A stretch of DNA of 64,000 bases from Brevibacillus massiliensis (GTDB lineage: Bacteria > Bacillota > Bacilli > Brevibacillales > Brevibacillaceae): NCBI RefSeq assembly GCF_000311785.1, contig NZ_HE978535.1, forward strand, positions 495,076-559,075. The letters are read 5' to 3'. Positions 43,482 through 51,972 of this stretch are shown here, piece by piece. A program made the position numbers and the translations under genes. The notes under the pieces were generated by a model. That model saw nothing but the letters and a program-made list of their open reading frames with translations, was not told where the DNA came from and searched no databases. Each line of letters begins with the position of its first letter. Position 1 is the stretch's first letter.

Positions 43482-44081
43482 GTGGCTGAATGGTTTTCTC
43501 GTTTCTACGACATCCTGATGGATCCCTTGGAAAGACGGGGCATGCGGGAAATTCGCGAAGAGCTGGTGAGCAGGGCAACCGGGGTGGTTCTGGAGATTGG
43601 TTCCGGCACCGGACTGAACTTCCCTTATTATGAGCATGCAGAAGAAGTGATCGCGATTGAACCCAATCCGCAGATGCGGAGCAGGTCAATGAACCGGAGA
43701 AGAGAGAGCCGCGTACCGATTCAGGTGATGGACAGCGGGGCGGAGCTGCTCCCTTTTGCAGACAACTTCTTTGATACAGCCGTAGCGACTTTGGTATTCT
43801 GTACCATTCCAGATCCCAAGCGGGCTTTTCAGGAAATCAGCAGAGTATGCAAACCAGATGCAAAGGTTCTCCTGCTCGAACATGTCCGGCTGGACCACCC
43901 GGTCGTCGGCAAAATACAGGATTGGGTTACGCCTCTGTGGAAACGTGTATGTGACGGCTGCGAGCTGAATCGCAAGACGGCTGAAGTGCTGCAGCAGGAA
44001 GGCTTCAAAGTCATCCGCAGACAAACACACTGCCGGGGGTTGTTCATAACGTTGGAAGCAGGTAATGGAAAGATGGTTTAG
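43482..44081 (+). CDS. SAM-dependent methyltransferase (phospholipid/quinone methyltransferase-like)
   Basis: 199 residues from GTG 43482 following GAGGGGG; the open frame extends to 43383 without a site. It has the class I fold: motif I VVLEIGSGTGLNFPYY (about 29-44), motif II IAIEPNP, then LPFADNFFDTAVATLVFCTI and LLLEHVRLD. The pattern is close to PmtA-type phosphatidylethanolamine methyltransferases and to UbiE-like enzymes; the substrate is not certain. The divergent gene is the copper oxidase. Confidence 0.82.
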   Translation: MAEWFSRFYDILMDPLERRGMREIREELVSRATGVVLEIGSGTGLNFPYYEHAEEVIAIEPNPQMRSRSMNRRRESRVPIQVMDSGAELLPFADNFFDTAVATLVFCTIPDPKRAFQEISRVCKPDAKVLLLEHVRLDHPVVGKIQDWVTPLWKRVCDGCELNRKTAEVLQQEGFKVIRRQTHCRGLFITLEAGNGKMV

Positions 44082-44110
44082 ACACGCATGGAGACACGGA
44101 GGTTGACGCC

Positions 44111-45622
44111 ATGAAATACATCGCCTCATTCGATATCGGCACGACGAGCGCAAAAGGGATACTCGTGTCGGAACACGCTACGATTCACGAGGAAACGACA
44201 ATCGCTCTGCGGACGGAATACGGCCAGGAAGGGGAAACGCAGACGATCGAGCAGGATCCGGAACAATGGTACGAGGCGGTCGTCGCCATCGCCCAAACAT
44301 GGTGGTCGTCCGGCATCAATCCGGCCGACGTGCAGCTCATTGTCATGAGCGGCCAGATGCAGGACTGTATTCCCGTCGACGGCGAGGGCAGACCGGTGCG
44401 TCCAGCCATTTTGTACGCGGACGTACGGGCAGGACAGCAAGCGGGGCGAATCGCCGCTGAGCTGGGGGAGGCCAACATCCGCCGGGTCACCGGGAATCAC
44501 ATGGACGGCTCGCTGACGTTTCCGAAAATCCTTTGGCTGATGGAACATGAGCGAGCAGGTTATGAGAAAACGGCAAGCTTTCTGATCAGTTCGAAAGATT
44601 ACGTGATCCGAAAACTGACCGGCCGCCACGTGGCTGACCCGACAACTGGCGCAACGACCGGCGTGATGGACCTGTCCACCCGGCAGTGGAGGGGGGAATG
44701 GCTCCGCCAGTTTGGCGTAGATATCGGGAAAATGCCGGAGCTTCTTTCGGCTGACAGCATTGCCGGACATGTCCTGCCGGAAGCGGCGGCAGCTACCGGG
44801 TTTGCTGCCCGTACCCCTGTGCTCTGCGGCATTGGCGATGCCGGTGCGACGACGATTGGGGCGGGAGTGACCGAACCGGGTGACGTCTATGCCTATCTGG
44901 GTACATCCGGCTGGGTAGCCGCTACGACGGACCGGGTTGGTTCCATTGCAGGAGGCGGGTTTCATCTCGCCCATGGGGCGTCCCGCTTGCTGATCGCAAT
45001 CACACCTCTGTCGAACGCCGGCAGTGCGCACAAATGGGCGCTGTCCGTCTTCGGCAGCCGCGGGACAACAGACGAAGCGGCGGCTTTTGCCGAGCTGGAG
45101 CAGGAAATGGCGGCGTGCGACCGCTCCCGCAGCGGCGCCATCTTCCTGCCGTATTTGAACGGGGAACGCTGTCCGGTCAACGACCCGCTGGCGAGCGGTT
45201 GTTTCTTCGGCTTGACTCCCAGGACGACCAGGGCGGAGATGAGCTGCGCCGTACTGGAAGGCGTGGCAATGGCGATGCGACAAGTCATGGAACTGCTGTC
45301 GGTCTCAAACCGCTCCCGCAGGCTTGTCCTGATTGGCGGGGGAACCAGAAGCCGCGTGTGGAATCAGATCTTTGCCGACATCACCGGGATGGAAATAACC
45401 GTACCCAAAGAAGCGCAATTTCTTCCGGCACTCGGCTGTGCCGCCGCCGGATTTGTCAGCCTTGGCTGGAGCGAAAGCTACGGGCAGTTCGCCAAAACGC
45501 GGCTGGCCAGTCAGCCGTTTGATCGTTACGTTCCGGACGATGCGTTGAACCAGGTGTATCAGAAAAAGTACGAACGGTATCTCATGCTTTACCCGGCTTT
45601 GCAGGATGTGTTTCACCGGTAA
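44111..45622 (+). CDS. FGGY-family carbohydrate kinase (xylulokinase-like)
   Basis: 503 residues with two ASKHA domains. FDIGTTSAKGIL (residues 6-17) is the first phosphate loop. The central part has MDGSLTFPKILWL, and the second domain has GIGDAGATTIGAG and YLGTSGWVAATT. The nucleotide-binding LVLIGGGTRSRVWNQI (about 400) completes the family set. It phosphorylates a sugar such as xylulose, gluconate or erythritol; I cannot decide which. The ribosome site is ACGGAGG. No transporter is adjacent. Confidence 0.85.
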   Translation: MKYIASFDIGTTSAKGILVSEHATIHEETTIALRTEYGQEGETQTIEQDPEQWYEAVVAIAQTWWSSGINPADVQLIVMSGQMQDCIPVDGEGRPVRPAILYADVRAGQQAGRIAAELGEANIRRVTGNHMDGSLTFPKILWLMEHERAGYEKTASFLISSKDYVIRKLTGRHVADPTTGATTGVMDLSTRQWRGEWLRQFGVDIGKMPELLSADSIAGHVLPEAAAATGFAARTPVLCGIGDAGATTIGAGVTEPGDVYAYLGTSGWVAATTDRVGSIAGGGFHLAHGASRLLIAITPLSNAGSAHKWALSVFGSRGTTDEAAAFAELEQEMAACDRSRSGAIFLPYLNGERCPVNDPLASGCFFGLTPRTTRAEMSCAVLEGVAMAMRQVMELLSVSNRSRRLVLIGGGTRSRVWNQIFADITGMEITVPKEAQFLPALGCAAAGFVSLGWSESYGQFAKTRLASQPFDRYVPDDALNQVYQKKYERYLMLYPALQDVFHR

Positions 45623-45652
45623 GGGCAGCTGTTCAGGTGATAACCGGAAACA

Positions 45653-46687
45653 TTACCTGGGCAAAGGGGCGGGTTTGCTAATCGAATCGGATAGCGGTTG
45701 TTTTAATCTGTCACGATAACCGTTGACCCAAAGCAGATCCAACTGCTCAAACTCTTCCCTGGAAAGGGGGGCGGTATCGGATGCCAGCGCGAATTCTCTC
45801 AGATTCTCTTCGCTGGTAATGTTAGGGATTACCGAGAGAACACGGGCATGGTACAGGGAAAACTGGATGGCCAACTGACCCAATGTTCGGTTGGTCTCGT
45901 CGAATAACCCTCTCGACTTCATCTCATTCACTACCTCATGGCCTGCTTTCATCCAATGGACCGGCCGATGCGCTCGATGGTCAGACTTGGCAAAATGCCT
46001 GTCAGGATCATAGGTCCCGTCCAGCAGCCCGGAGGCATGAGGGATTCGAACAATGAGTGATTTTCCCTGTTCGTTTGCCACCCGAAGCAAGTCTCTGGCA
46101 GGCTCTTGTTCCAAGATATTGTTGATCACCTGCACGGCCGCGTATCCTTTGTTCCAGGCTGCAAGAGCTTCCTCCCTCCAGCCGAGATCAGGTCCCAGCG
46201 CTGCTCCATAGCTGCGAATCTTGCCCTGGGCTAGCAACCGTTCCAGGGCTTCCAACACTTCATCATTTTGTATCGCGTCCATTCGCGGATTGTGAAGCTG
46301 ATAGTAATCAATGTAATCCGTACCCAGACGCTTCAAACTTTGTTCACAAGCCTTGGCGATATGTTCCTTTGACCAGTTTTGCGGCAGCTCTGCATGCCCT
46401 TTTCGCTCGCCGGGGTATTGGTAGATGTCGTATCCGAATTTGGTCGCGATGAAAATTTTCTCGCGAACACCGCCCAGTGTTTCGGCAAGGATGGTTTCTC
46501 CGTAGCCGTCGCCGTAGACATCCGCCGTATCAAAAAAGGTGATTCCGTAGTCCTCATACGCCGATTTCAGCAGCTTTCTCCCTGCATCTCGATCCGTGAC
46601 GCCCCACCAATGGGTTGCGACTGTCCAAACGCCAAAGCCAATTTCAGAGACCAGCGAATTGGTTCCAGGAAACGGTCTGTACTTCAA
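45653..46687 (-). CDS. Aldo/keto reductase
   Basis: 344 residues from TTG 46687: AGGAGAGAGGATCA lies directly upstream and the protein then starts LKYRPFPGTNSLVSEIGFG, the normal beginning. The catalytic tetrad is readable: D and Y in FFDTADVYGDGYGE, K in FIATKFGYD, and H in YQLHNPRMD. NADPH-dependent reduction of a carbonyl compound is expected. It is divergent from the MocR-type regulator and shares a 160-bp control region with it. Confidence 0.88.
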   Translation of the reverse strand: MKYRPFPGTNSLVSEIGFGVWTVATHWWGVTDRDAGRKLLKSAYEDYGITFFDTADVYGDGYGETILAETLGGVREKIFIATKFGYDIYQYPGERKGHAELPQNWSKEHIAKACEQSLKRLGTDYIDYYQLHNPRMDAIQNDEVLEALERLLAQGKIRSYGAALGPDLGWREEALAAWNKGYAAVQVINNILEQEPARDLLRVANEQGKSLIVRIPHASGLLDGTYDPDRHFAKSDHRAHRPVHWMKAGHEVVNEMKSRGLFDETNRTLGQLAIQFSLYHARVLSVIPNITSEENLREFALASDTAPLSREEFEQLDLLWVNGYRDRLKQPLSDSISKPAPLPR

Positions 46688-46730
46688 TGATCCTCTCTCC
46701 TCTCGTAAACCCTGCTCCATTCAACAATTG

Positions 46731-46846
46731 GTGATAATATAGTAATCTGGTGTTGAAACTATATTATCCATTACGAAACAGAAGCGAACCCTCCAGTTGG
46801 ATAAAATTATCACCGTCCACTAGGAACGCAGGGTGAGGGGAAGGAA
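46731..46846. promoter_or_regulatory. Control region with an 11-bp inverted repeat between akr and the MocR-type gene
   Basis: GATAATATAGT (46733-46743) is repeated inverted as ACTATATTATC (46758-46768). GGTGATAAT (46731-46739) recurs inverted as ATTATCACC (46807-46815). TTGGATAAA lies at 46797-46805, and the same 9-mer occurs upstream of the nitrilase gene at 50337-50345. These are probable sites for the divergent MocR-type regulator. Confidence 0.55.
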
Positions 46847-48301
46847 GTGAACCATATGATGGATTGGAAGCCGAATCGTAAAAGTCAAATCCCCGTGTAC
46901 AAGCAAATTGCCCAATACTTTGAGCAGCGCATCGCCAATGGAGAATTTCCTGCGGGAAGCCTGCTCCCTTCCGAACGCTTGCTTTCCAAGGAATTACAGG
47001 TAAACCGTTCGACAATCGTTGCTGCCTATGAAGAACTACGTTCTTTGGGCATTGTTGAAAGCTTGCAGGGAAAAGGCACGATCGTCAGCCGAAACATTTG
47101 GGGGAGCGCCAGCAAACGGGTTCCGAACTGGGAAAAACTAATTGAAACGGGGTCTTTTCTGCCGAACACAAAAGTGATGCGAAGCATCCGAAAAGAGACG
47201 TACGATCTTGACCTGATCGATCTGGCGAGCGGAGAACTTTCACCCGATTTGTCTGCTTCCCGATACTTTCGCAAGATCATGGCGACTCAAGAATTCAATT
47301 ACCATGTCGGCTACGATCATCCTCAGGGTAGTCTGCAATTGCGTGAAACCATCGCCGTACACTTGCAAGCATACAGAAATATTTCGGCAACCCCTGCCTC
47401 AATTCTCATCACTTCAGGGGCACAGCAGGCTCTTTACCTGATTGTCCAGTGCTTGCTCCAACCAGGTGATGCGATCGCGATTGAAGACCCGTCCTATTGT
47501 TATTCATTGCCTTTATTTAAATCGGCGGGAATAAGAGCCTTTTTGTTGCCGGTTGATGAACAGGGGATCCACCCGGATGATGTGGTTGAACTGTATAAGA
47601 AGCATCGCATAAAAATGGTATTTCTTAATCCCAATTTTCAAAATCCGAATGGCTCGTATCTCTCCCTGGAACGAAGAAAGCGAATCCTGGAGATTTCTTC
47701 CTACTACGGAATCCCGATCGTCGAGGATGATCCGTACAGTTTAACAGCGTTTGGAGACATCGAGGTCGCCACGTTAAAATCAATGGATCAGAGCGGTTCT
47801 GTTCTCTACATCAGTTCGCTGAGCAAAATCATGGCTTCCGGACTGCGCATCGGCTGGATCCTTGGCCCGCAAAAAGTCATTGAACGCTTGGCGGACGCAA
47901 AACAGCAGATCGATTTTGGACACAGCATTATTCCCGAGTGGATCGCGAATCAGTTTTTGTCTTCGCAGGATTTTTCGCTGCACCTGCATAGGCTTCGTGA
48001 CGCACTGGCGTACAACCGGGATAAAATCGTCTTCTCGCTCTACGACCTGTTGGATGATCAGGTGGAGTTTTTAGCGCCTGAAGGCGGGATTCACATCTGG
48101 TGCAAAGTGAAAGCGGATATCGATGAAAAGCTGTTGTTAAGAGAGTCAATCCGAAGAGGAGTTGTCTACGTTCCGGGAAGTATTTTTGGGACACAGAAAG
48201 GCTGCGCTCGATTTACCTTCGGACGGGCTGATGGAGAGCAGATTTACGAAGCCATATCCCGCTTCTCCGATGCCTTGCGCAGCTTTGACAAAAGCAAGTG
48301 A
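46847..48301 (+). CDS. MocR-type regulator (GntR winged helix fused to aminotransferase-like domain)
   Basis: 484 residues. The N-terminal 75 residues are a GntR winged helix (PSERLLSKELQVNRSTIV). A linker of about 55 follows, then a fold-type I PLP domain with NPNFQNPNG, the Asp/Tyr in VEDDPYSLTA, and the PLP lysine in YISSLSKIMASGLRIGW (about residue 326). GTG 46847 lies 8 bp after AGGGGAAGG; ATG 46856 and 46859 are alternatives. MocR regulators sense PLP or amino compounds and bind paired sites. It likely controls the surrounding genes. Confidence 0.86.
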   Translation: MNHMMDWKPNRKSQIPVYKQIAQYFEQRIANGEFPAGSLLPSERLLSKELQVNRSTIVAAYEELRSLGIVESLQGKGTIVSRNIWGSASKRVPNWEKLIETGSFLPNTKVMRSIRKETYDLDLIDLASGELSPDLSASRYFRKIMATQEFNYHVGYDHPQGSLQLRETIAVHLQAYRNISATPASILITSGAQQALYLIVQCLLQPGDAIAIEDPSYCYSLPLFKSAGIRAFLLPVDEQGIHPDDVVELYKKHRIKMVFLNPNFQNPNGSYLSLERRKRILEISSYYGIPIVEDDPYSLTAFGDIEVATLKSMDQSGSVLYISSLSKIMASGLRIGWILGPQKVIERLADAKQQIDFGHSIIPEWIANQFLSSQDFSLHLHRLRDALAYNRDKIVFSLYDLLDDQVEFLAPEGGIHIWCKVKADIDEKLLLRESIRRGVVYVPGSIFGTQKGCARFTFGRADGEQIYEAISRFSDALRSFDKSK

Positions 48302-48423
48302 CCGCAATCCCCATGCCGCAAGACGCTGCCTCGACCAGACAGCAGTCATCGCGATGGTCTTGAGCATGCACGGCTTCTGTACCGTCGCCATATTCTGTAG
48401 CAGAAAGGGAGGGGAGTGAGAAC

Positions 48424-48888
48424 ATGGGAAGGCTTACTTTGGAGACTGCCAAGCGGTTAATCGCGGTTGCCGAACAAAAATCCCGACAGATGGGGCTCTC
48501 CAGCAATATTGCGATCGTTGACGACGGCGGGAACCTGATTGCGTTTACTCGCATGGATCATGCTCGCATCGCCGGCATTGAAATTTCCAAGAACAAGGCC
48601 TGGACGAGCGTAAGCATGCAAATGCCGACAGCAAATTTGGCAGAATCAGCGCTTCCGGGCGGTCCTGCGTTCGGGGTGAACACGACCAATTACGGCAGAA
48701 TTGTCATCCTGGGAGGGGGCATACCGCTCGTTGTGCGGGGACGTATTGTCGGCGGGATTGGTGTAAGCGGGGGAAGCAGCGCACAAGACATCGAGATTGC
48801 CAATGCGGCGGTGCAATATTTCGAGTCGATGAATGGAAGGACCTCGAGCACTGACGTACAAAGTGGTTCGACACAGCGTTACAGTTAG
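48424..48888 (+). CDS. GlcG/HbpS-family protein
   Basis: 154 residues, one domain of the GlcG/HbpS fold (LETAKRLIAVAEQKSRQM; DDGGNLIAFTRMDHARIAGI; PLVVRGRIVGGIGVSGGSSAQDIEIA). Members are linked to heme binding or to diol/carboxylate degradation gene clusters. The ribosome site is GGAGGGGAG. It follows the MocR gene by 122 bp and is ended by a strong terminator. Confidence 0.8.
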   Translation: MGRLTLETAKRLIAVAEQKSRQMGLSSNIAIVDDGGNLIAFTRMDHARIAGIEISKNKAWTSVSMQMPTANLAESALPGGPAFGVNTTNYGRIVILGGGIPLVVRGRIVGGIGVSGGSSAQDIEIANAAVQYFESMNGRTSSTDVQSGSTQRYS

Positions 48889-48899
48889 CCGCCAAACGG

Positions 48900-48951
48900 A
48901 AAGGAGGCCATGTCCCCGTCCGATTCCACGATGGGAGCATGGGCCTCCTTT
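48900..48951 (+). terminator. Rho-independent terminator
   Basis: AAAGGAGGCC pairs with GGGCCTCCTTT, with further pairing (CATG/CATG) inside. Also functions as a candidate terminator for the converging benE gene. Confidence 0.75.
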
Positions 48952-49008
48952 GCAGTTGGCATGGTCAGCCGCTTTTAGATGAAAAAAGCCGTCAAAGTTC
49001 AAGTCCTG

Positions 49009-50193
49009 CTAGACTGCATTCTTTTCTCGTACTGCTGCAGTCCTTTCCTGCACCTTCCCTTCGCCCAGCAGCTTGGCTGTGATGCCGCCAACCAGCAATG
49101 ACCATACGGCAGACGATATCCCCAGAAATGATACGTTCGAAATGGCAATAACAAAGGCAAACAAGATCGAGTACCTGTAAGAGGTCGCTGTGAAGGCGGA
49201 TTGAAGACTGCCCAATAACACGCCCAAAAGGGAAAATCCGGTTACCAGAGAAATGAAAAATACGGGCAGCAATTCAAGTATGACGATGATTTTCCAGGCA
49301 AAGATTCCGAACAGGGCAACTGCTGTGCCTGAAATGACGGCTGCCCAGAAGCGGCTTTCCTTTTGACCTGCCTCATCGCTGCTGCAAAGTGCTGTCATCA
49401 TGCCCCCGATATTTGCGGAATGTCCTCCAAATAGGCTTACAAACGTTGTACCCATGCCGGAAATGGCAATCGCTTTATTGATTGGCGGGTCAAATCCGTT
49501 TTTTTTCAGCGCGGCCAGGGCAACAGCTATATCGTTACTCAATATCAACACGGCTACCGGAATGGAAAGGGAAAAGAAACCCTGGGCTGTAAAAGACGGC
49601 ACAATAAGATGCGGCAAGGTAAATTGCGCCTCTGATACCATCGAAAAATCATATCCCAGGAAAAGGCCAAGAACGCCAAAAACAAGGACGCCAAGCAGCG
49701 GCGGGATTGATTTGGAAATTTTAGGAACAAGGAAGAATCCCAAAATGGCGAATCCTGCTACAAGGGGAGACTCTTTGAAAGCGGGCACGATTTGAACGGC
49801 ATAATTTAGAATTAAACCTGCCAGCATCGAATCGATCAACGGTTTTGGGATGAGTTCCAATATTTTTTTACAGATTCCCGAAAATCCAAGCAAAGCGATT
49901 AACCCGCCTGCCATCATAAAGCTCCCGGCCAATTCCTGCGGCGAGAATGGGGCGGCCGCCGTGCTCAAAAAAGCTGCGGCTGTAATGGAATGAGCACCCG
50001 CAATCGGTATTTTATACCGCAGTGACAGCCCAATATTGAGGCTGCCGCCTACAAAATAAATAATGGATAGCCATGAGATCATTTCCGGCTGGCTTAATCC
50101 TGCCAAATTGCCTGTATTCATGACCAAGATGGCTCCACCCGTGCAAGCCATTAAAGCTGACAATATTCCTGCTGATATGTTTTGACTGTTCAC
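49009..50193 (-). CDS. benE: BenE-family benzoate/H+ symporter-like transporter
   Basis: 394 residues, about 11-12 membrane helices. It contains IPIAGAHSITAAAFL, PKPLIDSMLAGLILNYAV and a later FGGHSANIGGMMTALCSSDEA, which match BenE-type transporters of aromatic carboxylates. A nitrilase is transcribed divergently on its far side, so imported or exported acid could be the nitrilase product or a related aromatic acid. Confidence 0.82.
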   Translation of the reverse strand: MNSQNISAGILSALMACTGGAILVMNTGNLAGLSQPEMISWLSIIYFVGGSLNIGLSLRYKIPIAGAHSITAAAFLSTAAAPFSPQELAGSFMMAGGLIALLGFSGICKKILELIPKPLIDSMLAGLILNYAVQIVPAFKESPLVAGFAILGFFLVPKISKSIPPLLGVLVFGVLGLFLGYDFSMVSEAQFTLPHLIVPSFTAQGFFSLSIPVAVLILSNDIAVALAALKKNGFDPPINKAIAISGMGTTFVSLFGGHSANIGGMMTALCSSDEAGQKESRFWAAVISGTAVALFGIFAWKIIVILELLPVFFISLVTGFSLLGVLLGSLQSAFTATSYRYSILFAFVIAISNVSFLGISSAVWSLLVGGITAKLLGEGKVQERTAAVREKNAV

Positions 50194-50300
50194 GTAAAAA
50201 CGATACCCCTCTCAAGTATGCGACTGGCAGCTGAGATCCTTTGCTTTTCTTTTTTGCATTTTTCATGAATTTCATTATAAAGACTTTCTGTAGATTCGCA

Positions 50301-50378
50301 ACCATCCAATCGTTCAGCCTTTTTTATCATCCTATATTGGATAAATTGGATGGCCCGAAAAGCGGCCTATTGGATGGT
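50301..50378. promoter_or_regulatory. Repeated ATTGGAT sites between benE and the nitrilase gene
   Basis: ACCATCCAAT (50301-50310) is exactly the inverse of ATTGGATGGT (50369-50378). Two more direct copies, ATTGGAT (50336-50342) and AATTGGATGG (50344-50353), lie between them. The spaced direct and inverted repeats fit MocR-type binding. TTGGATAAA at 50337 is shared with the MocR control region at 46797. Confidence 0.6.
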
Positions 50379-50443
50379 TTGTTTTACCTGCGTTCCTTTT
50401 ATCATAGAATCAAGTATGTCTACGCTGAGAGGAGATTACGGTC

Positions 50444-51400
50444 ATGGAAAAAAGGAATGTTTGTGCTGCGGTCATCCAATCCTCGCCGATTCTTTTTGAC
50501 AAGCAGTCATCCATGGAGAAAATCGCCAGCAAAACGAAGGAGGCCGCTCGGCTGGGGGCTCAGCTCGTTGTATTTCCCGAAGTGTTCCTGCCGGGTTATC
50601 CGCGGGGATTGTATTTTGGGACGCGTGTCGGAAGCCGGAATGAAGATGGACGAAGGGATTGGGCGCGATACTGGGAAAGTGCCATCGATGTACCGGGTGC
50701 CGAAACGGAGATTCTCGGGGAACTTGCCAGAGAGACGGGTGTCTATCTCGTTGTCGGAGTTGTGGAGCGGGATCAAGAATTCAGCAGGGGGACCTTGTAC
50801 AATTCGATTGTTTACATCGGACCGGATGGGAATGTTCTGGGAAAACACCGCAAGCTTGTGCCGACGGGTTCCGAACGCCTCCTGTGGGGACAGGGTGATG
50901 GAAGCACGCTTACGGTCATTGATACTCCCTTCGGAAAAATCGGCGGTCTGATCTGCTGGGAAAATTACATGCCGCTGGCTCGCACCGCCATGTACGCCCA
51001 AGGCATCGACATTCTCATTACGCCGACGGCAGATGCCCGCGACACCTGGCAGGCGACGATCCGGCATATTGCCTGTGAAGGCCGCTGCTTTGTCCTGTCC
51101 TGCAATCAGTTTGTGACAAAAGATTCCTATCCAACCGATCTGGCATGCTACGAGGACATCAATGAAGATCCGGACGTTATTTGCAGAGGAGGCAGTGCGA
51201 TTGTCGGACCGCTTGGCGAGTACATTGCGGAGCCGCTCTATCATCAAGAGGGCATGCTGATTTCCGATCTGGATCTTTCCCTGGTCGCGCGAAGCCGTTA
51301 CGACTTTGACGCCGTGGGCCATTACAGCCGCCCGGATGTCTTTCAATTGGTGGTGAATCGACAAAAGCAGGATATCGTTCGGTATTCGCCTGATAAATAG
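50444..51400 (+). CDS. Nitrilase
   Basis: 318 residues. The catalytic triad is evident: Glu in VVFPEVFLPGYPRG (residue about 45), Lys in GKHRKLVPTGSER (about 130), and Cys in GGLICWENYMPLARTAMY (about 165). This set and the length are typical of true nitrilases (nitrile to acid plus ammonia) rather than amidases. The ribosome site is GAGAGGAG. It is divergent from benE. Aryl or aliphatic specificity cannot be told. Confidence 0.9.
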   Translation: MEKRNVCAAVIQSSPILFDKQSSMEKIASKTKEAARLGAQLVVFPEVFLPGYPRGLYFGTRVGSRNEDGRRDWARYWESAIDVPGAETEILGELARETGVYLVVGVVERDQEFSRGTLYNSIVYIGPDGNVLGKHRKLVPTGSERLLWGQGDGSTLTVIDTPFGKIGGLICWENYMPLARTAMYAQGIDILITPTADARDTWQATIRHIACEGRCFVLSCNQFVTKDSYPTDLACYEDINEDPDVICRGGSAIVGPLGEYIAEPLYHQEGMLISDLDLSLVARSRYDFDAVGHYSRPDVFQLVVNRQKQDIVRYSPDK

Positions 51401-51421
51401 CGTGAATAGTGGTACATTCAA

Positions 51422-51449
51422 ACGCGTCCTTTTCCAGGACGCGCTTTTT
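51422..51449 (+). terminator. Rho-independent terminator after nitrilase
   Basis: GCGTCC and GGACGC pair around TTTTCCA, followed by GCTTTTTC. Confidence 0.75.
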
Positions 51450-51775
51450 CATGAAACGTATTCGAGAAACTCGGACGCAGACGCGTTTTCATTCACGTCT
51501 GAACGTCTAAGGTTTTTTCGGTTAACCGGGGGAAACGGAATTGCGTCCGATTGTTTTGCCTGTTGGTTGACAGTTTTCTTTGCATAAGCTTTCCATGAGT
51601 GCATACAATACCGGGAATCATGAAACAACACGTCCTCGATGATCTGACTACCATGATTGCAAGGGTCGAAAAAGTTCTGTGCTTAAAGTTCCCTATCGCC
51701 TGTTTGTTTAGTGGATGGCAATCTTTTTCGAAAAATGGCTGGTTCATTTCTAGCGCAGGGATTTCCATTCTGTGA
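51450..51775. other. 326-bp region with no clear gene
   Basis: A 51-codon frame (51620-51775, starting MKQHVLDDLTTMIARVEK) is the only candidate and has a weak ribosome site (GGGAAT); I recognise no family. No inverted terminal repeats of an insertion sequence were seen. Confidence 0.35.
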
Positions 51776-51950
51776 TATAATGAAGTGTCAGATCATTGAT
51801 GTGTGGTAAAAACGGTTTGCCAATCACATCCTGATCACCCCTAAATCTATGGCGGGATGGATAACTGGTATCATTCGTTGCCAAGTGTTAGCCCACCATA
51901 AAACAGTTTGTGTATCTGTTTTGCACAAGTTGTTTTATGGTGGGCTTTTA
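51776..51950 (+). promoter_or_regulatory. Structured leader and terminator-like hairpin upstream of fdhA
   Basis: TATAAT (51776-51781) could be a -10 box, although no good -35 is visible. A long hairpin follows: GATCA/TGATC (51791-51795, 51832-51836), GATGTG/CACATC (51798-51803, 51825-51830) and TGGTAAA/TTTGCCA (51804-51810, 51816-51822). After a short stem (TGGTA/TGCCA near 51866-51882) comes a perfect 15-bp hairpin, AGCCCACCATAAAAC (51890-51904) with GTTTTATGGTGGGCT (51932-51946), and a T-rich tract, 23 nt before the ATG. This is the shape of a transcription attenuator. No known riboswitch consensus was matched. Confidence 0.55.
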
Positions 51951-51972
51951 TTTGAAACAGGAGGTTTTGCAG

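Noticed and set aside
44126-45283. 385-codon open frame on the minus strand
   Set aside because: Antisense to the FGGY kinase with no domain.
51450-51775. Insertion sequence remnant
   Set aside because: No terminal inverted repeats, transposase motifs or target duplications were seen.
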